A stretch of 64,000 bases of DNA from Allodiplogaster sudhausi (lineage: Eukaryota; Nematoda; Chromadorea; Rhabditida; Diplogasteridae). The notes beneath the pieces were generated by a model. The model was given only the letters and a program-made list of their open reading frames with translations. It ran no database searches and had not been told where the DNA came from. The translations under genes were made by a program, and so were the position numbers. Of the stretch, positions 57,551 to 64,000 are shown one piece after another. Within the stretch, counting starts at the first letter, position 1. Every line of letters begins with the position of its first letter. The DNA is taken from NCBI GenBank assembly GCA_945643635.1, contig CALZFC010000005.1, forward strand, positions 11,337,001 to 11,401,000, read 5' to 3'.

Positions 57551-60500
57551 ATGGCCGCGTCCACTAAAGCCATTTGGGTATCTCTGATTCTCGCAGCCTT
57601 CGAGTTTCGCCCGGTCGAAGCCCTCTTTGGTCAGTAGATTTTATCATGTTACTTTAGTAATTTTTTGCGAGTTAAATTAATGTTAAAAATTGAGCGACAA
57701 TAAATTGAGAGAGCACAATCACATCGGATCACTTCTCAAACCGGCTTTAGAGAACTGTCCTTGTCACGGCTGAGTCAATAAGCGTGTCAATAAATTCAGG
57801 GGACTGCCCATCGTGCACTCCCGTCACGATTGCGAATGGCAAGACCGGGAACTCGTACTGCCAAAGCGGCCAGTACTGCGACCCACAATTTGTTGCGCAG
57901 TTGAACGCGTGCGAAATCGGCTGCAATCATAAATACTACAAGCAGCTCATTGTCAGTGCTTCATAGTATGTCTTTTTAAACATATTTCTTATGCCGTCAA
58001 AACTCAATATACATAAATCGTGCCCTTTATTTCTTATCTTCTCCAAAATTTTCCTCTTTGCGCAGTACAAGAGCGGCCTGTCATGGCTGACGGCCGACAG
58101 CCTGAAATGCCAGAGTGGCTCCTACTACGCAAACGGCAAGGTGGTCAAACCGACTCAAGTCAACTGCCAATTTGTTCCGAGTCAGTTGTTGTCTCACAAA
58201 GGCATATCTCACTACCATCATTAGATATGTATGTAGTAAGTCTCGGGCCACTTATCATATTAAAATTTACAATGTACTGCTTTGCTTTTTAATGGCTTGA
58301 GATTGGTTGCAAAAACGAGCATCTCTTCATAGCCTGCGATGAGTGCGCGTTCCAAGAGGCGCCCCAGTCCATGTGCACCCCGGGTTGGGTATGCGATGGA
58401 AAGCCGATAGTCTCCAAGGACCCTATCGATAACTGCACAACGGTCGTCTGTCCTAATGGCTACCGTGGACAGGTTACTCATCTCTGCTAATTGTAAGGAT
58501 TCAGACATTAACAAAGGATAAGATAAAAAAGAACAAGGGGATGTCGTGATATTGATTCACTGACAGATCAATCCGGAAAGCCTTTTCACTGTCGGCATCT
58601 GGCAGCCGTTGAAGTGCTCGACTCTCCAATTCAATTGGTATTATGGATTCAATGAAAAATACTACAGCAATCCTGTCATCCAATGCATGTACAAAGGTGC
58701 GGAAAAAGGTTTTTTCATTGACAAATATTTTGTTTGAAATCAGAAGGAAGTTATGTGCAAGATTCTTTCATACTTTGATCAAAGTACAGACATTTCATTT
58801 GGACTCGCCCATGCAATACTATTTCACGTAGTTTAGTATTTTTTTCCTTAGTATTGAACAAGTAAAGAAATAGTGAGAGTTCAGAGCATAAAATAAAAGA
58901 AGATTTTTTTTATTTCATTCAATAATCTCATTAGGCAACACAACGTCGTCGACAACAACGTCATCAACAACATCCACGACAACGACTACGACAACAACGA
59001 CGACCACAATGACACCACCAGGTAAACTGTCCACAAGTAGCCACATAACTTACAATTAGAGAATCATTGCATTTTCCATAGCCAATCCGGTGTGTCCGTT
59101 TCCTGGCGAGATCACCGAAAGCCTGCCAACGGAATATGTCATCAAGACCAAAACGATGCTCTTCAACACGACGCACGCGTGGTGCTCCGCGGACGAAGCA
59201 TTCGTCGCTGTCAGTTTGGCGCAAAGTTAATTAATAATCATAAGTATTGCATCCAAATTATAGTCTAGGTGTCGCCTTTCCATAACCATGACCCTTGATG
59301 GTTGACCACCTCTGAACATTGGTCTTGACCATTGACGATGAACCTTTGACCGCAAGCATGGCGCTTGAAGGGCTACTTGAACGGGTCTGCTAACGTTCAC
59401 TTCGATTGGCTGGTCGGCACTGCGCTGACCTGTGATCAGACGACGAAACAGTGGAAAGACTCGCGCGGAACGTGGTCGACGGCAACCGAAGCCCGCCTGA
59501 TGTGCGCTAAATGGCGTAAGTTTCGGAAACCATTTTTCACTCTTGAGTATGTAAATACAAATTCATTTGCAGGCTGTCCGATGCCTGCGAATACGCCGTG
59601 CGATATGCCACCCGAGAAATGCTCTTCTGACACTCCTGGTGCTTTTGATTTCGCAACTGGCGAGATTCGCTGCCCCGCAACGTCCACACTCTACACGGCG
59701 CGCACGGTTCTTAGCATTCCTTCCTAGCATATCGCCAAATGATGAAACGTGCCGCTACTATTGTTTCTTCTTAGGATTCCATCGGGAACGATGCGCTGTA
59801 CAGATGGGCTGGCGGAGTCCGCTGCATGGAGAATGGCCTATGGCGTACTACGTCCGATCCTACTCCGCGAGAGTACAAACACGACAGCTTCAAGATGATC
59901 TGCGGAGTGGCACCTCCAGCGTGTTTGTATCTCAATGCTTGCTAGGATAGGGATAGATGACATTAGGTGGCAGTATAATATCCCAATTGCCGTTTCAGCT
60001 CCAACATACGCGGGCTGTGACGCGCCTCCTTCACCGCCGCTTCTCTCCTCTTGCCCTGGCTCCTCGTGCACTTCCATCGCAAATGCCACCTACGTGACTT
60101 ATTTGGCCTGCAAGGGTCTCGAGTGCCCGGATGGCGCACAGCGAATTGCTGTCGAAGGAGTGCGTCATTATTTGAAATTCTAAGAGAATGCATTGGTCGA
60201 ATGTGCGGCACCTGAAAGGAAATGATTGCCGAGTGATGACTCTGCAACAGCATTTCTAGCTGTTATTCGTCGCAGCCGCTTCTGAACTAGTCATGTGTTA
60301 ATTCCATAGTAATTTATTCTCCGAGGTCTATACGCTCAAAAAAATTATAAAAATGGTTACAACTTCTGAAGCAACACTTTTAAACCACATCATAATAGTA
60401 TCTAATCGTTTCCTACTTACATCGTTTTCTTAATGTTTGAAAACAATGTAGCCGTAGGAGGGTAACTTTAAACCTGTTGTTAAAGTGGCTAGATACATAA

Positions 60501-60850
60501 TTTCATAGACAATTATTCATTCCAAAATTCGGATTGGACAACAATTTGGGGAACTGCATTTACAATAGGTACATATGTATGTATGTATATCTCGCCATCT
60601 TATGCATTTATTTAGGCGACGGGAACCGGAACTCACATTGGAATTGAGACGGAAACCACCTACAGGCTCTTCAACGGAAACCAAGCTGACTTGGGCGTCT
60701 TTCCATCGACCACTCCAGCGGCATGCGTCACTCCCGGTCAGTGCTTTTCGTGTATTCATCATGCAAAGGAAAAAAAAGTATACCATACTTTGCCTTCTGC
60801 CGCAAAAGTTCTGTTTATCGCTAAGTGAACCTGACCTTTTTGCAGCTTAA
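57551..60850 (+). CDS. cysteine-rich modular secreted protein S2
   Basis: Complete model with agreeing phases: 57551-57629 (ATG; signal peptide ending in FRPVEALFG), 57800-57951, 58066-58180, 58333-58472, 58567-58696, 58935-59021 (Thr/Ser linker), 59082-59213, 59357-59515, 59573-59706, 59775-59922, 59999-60159, 60616-60736 and a tiny last exon 60846-60850 with TAA. Modules include CPSCTPVTIANGKTGNSYCQ, CDECAFQEAPQSMCTPGWVC, FNTTHAWCSADEAFVA, ATGEIRCPATSTLYTART and CMENGLWRTTSDPTPREY. About 530 residues, no TM segment after the signal. The mucin-like linker divides an N-terminal set of Cys modules from a C-terminal set. The family is not one I can name. A TATA box lies upstream. S3 is its inverted neighbour. 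Confidence 0.8.
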
Positions 60851-61658
60851 CGAGCTGTCGATGAAGAGCATCTTAATCTAATCAATGTTTGGGATATTTT
60901 CAACTTTCGCTTTTATCATAGAGAAGAGCCAATCTTGCATTGTTGTATTGAGATGCCATTAATTGTACTCTTCTTTCAAGTATACCTAGCAGATAAAACT
61001 CGATTACACAGAACTTTTTCGAACGGTTGAAAATAGTTAAAGATTGACTGGGAAAAATGTTTAGGCACATACATACATATATTCACCGGTTTACCCGACT
61101 ATTCATCTTATTGGTTTTTTTCTAGGCGAGTGTGACCCCATACATATGTGCATACATACATATGTATACATCCGAAAGAGAATAAAACAACACATGTTTT
61201 GTCTATGCTCATTAGATGTTGATATTTCCATAAAACGTTCAGTTGCAGTGTATTTATCAACTTGTATAAGAGACAATCATGACAAGCACACATATATCTA
61301 TGGAAGAGTACTTCGTTCTATATCGTAGCCATGGTAGAAAGAAGGGAATCAAAGGGTTGATGTCGATCGGAACGCATTCGATTGCATGTTACGCTGCAAG
61401 ATAAGATTGCTTTTGGCTGGAATGAAAGAAATCTTAGCACTATCATGGACCAATTTCTAGCCGTATTTCAGAATCAGTTATTTCCTGAAAAGTTCCTAGT
61501 TCAGATATTCTAGTAGAATTTCGTTCTAGTAGACAAAACGTTGAAATTGGCTAAGGGTGAGCTGAACAGAAGAGTGCTCTCCTGACACAGTACGTATTTA
61601 TCCGTTTTCATCCTTTTTTTATATTTGCCTGGCTGATACCTTCACGAAAAATACTGAC
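60851..61658. other. spacer between convergent genes S2 and S3
   Basis: AT-rich with an ACATAC/TATG microsatellite near 61065-61175. The last exon of S3, expected to be tiny as in S2, was not located. Confidence 0.4.
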
Positions 61659-64000
61659 CTGAAGTGACGCATGCAACAGGAGTGGTCGATGGAAAGACGC
61701 CCAAGTCACCCTGGTTTCCGTTGAAGAGCCTGAAGCTGGTCCCCGTTTCAATTCCAATGTGTGTTCCGGTTCCCGTCGCCTAAATAAGATCATAAGATGG
61801 TGAGATTTGCCCAATGTTTAGAAAGTCGATTGTAGTATACTAACAGGCGGTTTAAAAAAAAGTAGTTTCAAAAGGTTGGAATTAAAACATAGCTTCACCG
61901 TAAATTATAACGGTAATACTTTGCCTCTCGGCTATTTCGCAGGCAGTCCTACTTTAACGAAGAACGGAAAAAAGCTCAATACCCGCACAGTCTAGCAATG
62001 CATTGTCAAATTGTTAAAATTAAATAGCAATCGAATGTATACGCACGCCTTGTACAGTAATTCGCTGATCGCCATTCGGGCACTCGAGACCCTTACAGCC
62101 CAAAAAAGTCGTGAAGGTGGCGCCTGCGATGGATGAACACGAGGCGCCAGGGCAAGGAGAGAGAAGCGGCGGTGAAGGAGGCGCATCACAGCCCGCGTAT
62201 GTTGGAGCTGAGGCGACAATTGGGATATTAAACTACCACCAAATATTATTCTATACCAATCACGCCTAGCAAGTATTAAGATACGAACTCGCTGGAGGTG
62301 CCGCTGCGCAGACCATCTTGAAACTGTCGTATTTGTACTCTCGCGGAGCAGGATCGGACGTCGTACGCCATAGGCCATTCTCCATGCAGCGGACGCCGCC
62401 GGCCCAGCTGTACAGATCAGAGTTTCCGATGGTATCCTATAATGAAATTACAGTATTCACTTGGCGATGAGCTATTAAGGTAAGGAGAATATTAAGGTAA
62501 GGAGAACCGTGCGCGCAATGTAGAGGGTGGACGTTGAGGGGCAGCGAATCTCGCCAGTTGCAAAGTCAAAAGCCCCAGGAGTGTCAGAAGAGCATGTCTC
62601 GGGTGGAAAATCGCACGGCGTATTCGCAGGCATCGGACAGCCTGCAAATGAATTTGTACTTACATACTCAAGATTCAAAGTGCAAAATGTCTTCCAAACT
62701 AACGCCATTTAGCACACATCAGACGAGCTTCGGTCGCCGTCGACCACGTTCCGCGCGAGTCTTTCCACTGTTTCGTCGTCTGATCACAGGTCAGCGCAGT
62801 GCCGACCAGCCAGTCGTATTGAACAGTTGTGGCCCCGTTCAAGTAGCCCTTAAAGTGCCATACTCGCGGTCAAAATCTCTATCAAAGTTAAGAGTTTTTC
62901 GTGGTCATTGGTCAAGACTAATGATGGGCAAATGAAACAAGATTACGACTATCATCCGATAGTCGTAATTGCAAACTAATGTCACGGAAAACTTACGACG
63001 ATGAATGCTTCGTCCGCGGAGCACCACGCGTGCGTCGTGTTGAAGAGCATCGTTTTGGTCTTGACGACATAGTCCGTCGACAGGCTTTCGGTGACCTCCG
63101 CGGGAAGCGGACACGCTGGATTGGAAAAGTTTTCTCTAAGGTTATACTTCTTGTGGCTCCTTGTGGAGAGCCTACCTGGAGGCGGCGGTGTGGTCGTCGT
63201 TGTCGTGGTTGTTGTCGACGGCGGTGGAGTGCCTAACATAAGGAGATCAGGAAAGGAAAAAAATGCTTATCTTTCTCTACATGTGCGAGGCGAGCTCTTA
63301 ATGCACGCAGACATATTTACACATGTGCTTCCTACTGCTCACCACCATTCGCATATTGTCGCAGACTTATCGCAACCATTCTCATTCATGATGCGAACTG
63401 TTCTTCCCGTACTAGACGAGTATAGATCTCTCGAAGTCGAAATCAAATCTCTCATTTTGACCCACATACCGAAGCCCGCTATTTACGAAATATGTGCAAA
63501 TGAACTGTTTGTCGCACCTTTGTACAAGCACTGGATGACAGGATTGAAGTAGTATTTCTCATTGTATGCATGATAAAAATTGCTTTGGAAAGTCGTGCAC
63601 TTCAATGGCGACCACATGCCGATGGTGAAAATTTTATCCGGATTGATCTGTAAAAAAAAGCAATAACACAAGATCTCCCGTGTGTGTTTTTTTTATCAAT
63701 GGCAGATATCGAGATTTTTTTTTTACAAATGTTCGTACCTGTCCACGGTAGCCATCGGGGCAGACGACCGTTGTGCAATTGTCGGGTGACTTGTAGACTA
63801 TCGGCTTATCGCAGGTATAACCCGCGTTGCAACTGGATTGGGGCGCCTCTTGGAACGGGCACTCGTCGCATCCTAATGGTAAGAAGACATTAAAAAAAAT
63901 TATTTTGTAAAAAAAACTTCTGATTATTGATAACAGGTTGGCGACTTACTACATAGTATGTATGCAACAAAAGACTACAACAACCGACGCGGAAGAAACT
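61659..64000 (-). CDS. cysteine-rich modular secreted protein S3, 5' end off window
   Basis: Mirror copy of S2 on the minus strand with nearly the same exon lengths: 63872-63739 (134 vs 140), 63647-63518 (130), 63232-63176 (57 vs 87, Thr/Pro linker), about 63135-62993, 62862-62704 (159), 62641-62508 (134), 62436-62289 (148), 62207-62047 (161) and 61779-61659 (121). Words: CDECPFQEAPQSSCNAGYTC, FNTTHAWCSADEAF, FDFATGEIRCPSTSTLYIAR. No stop or frameshift was seen. The linker is shorter, and the intron before it (63233-63517) holds unrelated sequence with a plus-strand ORF. The acceptor at about 63135 is weak, and the linker intron is itself readable in frame. The first exons lie beyond base 64000. 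Confidence 0.72.

Noticed and set aside
63091..63552. 153-codon plus-strand ORF overlapping S3
   Set aside because: Its first part is antisense to the S3 linker region. The rest lies in an S3 intron and has no partner; it may be a relic but is not supportable as a gene.
1..64000. Systematic indel errors in the assembly as the explanation for all broken genes
   Set aside because: TMEM144-1, TMEM144-2, S2, S3 and the eight-exon gene keep frame over dozens of exons, so random single-base errors at the rate needed would have hit them too.
1..64000. CRISPR arrays, bacterial operons or rRNA
   Set aside because: Tandem repeats present are microsatellites and minisatellites without spacer structure; genes are intron-rich and eukaryotic.

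Overview
The window is eukaryotic and invertebrate, most consistent with a nematode. Genes are split by many short introns, mostly GT-AG with TTTCAG/TTTNAG-like acceptors. There are clusters of nematode-type 7TM chemoreceptors and of MATH-like/BTB genes. The intergenic DNA is AT-rich and full of ATGT and GA/CT microsatellites, foldback elements and retroelement debris. No CRISPR array, rRNA, convincing tRNA or operon was seen. Species cannot be named from the sequence.

Layout. 1-8.8 kb (+): four tandem copies of one chemoreceptor family in different stages of decay. 9.2-11.7 kb: a large element with ~750-bp inverted repeats and a small interior ORF. 11.7-12.5 kb (-): the C-terminal end of a nicotinic-type ligand-gated channel, cut off by an LTR-retrotransposon remnant at 12.9-14.5 kb. 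14.6-16.5 kb (+): an intact eight-exon gene of unknown function. 17.6-19.3 kb (+): a 5'-truncated, frameshifted nucleoside hydrolase. 20.8-25.2 and 27.8-31.9 kb (+): two tandem TMEM144-like membrane-protein genes with identical exon lengths, one carrying a LINE in an intron. 32.5-38.6 kb: a small membrane-protein gene, repeats and a small two-exon gene. 39.3-42.6 kb (+): a cysteine-rich modular secreted-protein gene (S1). 42.8-43.4 kb (-): a TMEM272-like gene. 44.9-52.6 kb (+): three copies of a MATH-like/BTB gene, all damaged, the first broken by a 2.2-kb foldback element. 53-54.5 kb (-): a proline-rich secreted protein. 57.6-60.9 kb (+) and 61.7-64 kb (-): two more copies of the S family, S2 and S3, arranged tail to tail.

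Two themes stand out. First, nearly every family here is duplicated and the copies show birth-and-death decay: stop codons, frameshifts, one cleanly lost exon, a lost start codon. Because TMEM144-1, TMEM144-2, S2, S3 and the eight-exon gene keep perfect reading frames across dozens of exons, base-calling error is an unlikely cause of the breaks. Second, the window holds several short, perfect, recent-looking palindromes with 20-27 bp arms and 8-10 nt loops. Comparing the two TMEM144 paralogs shows one of them being created: a 27-nt inverted copy of neighbouring sequence is present in one copy and absent from the other.

No multi-gene pathway is apparent. The clusters look like independently expanding environment-facing families (chemoreception, secreted Cys-rich proteins, BTB adaptors) in a repeat-rich chromosomal region.
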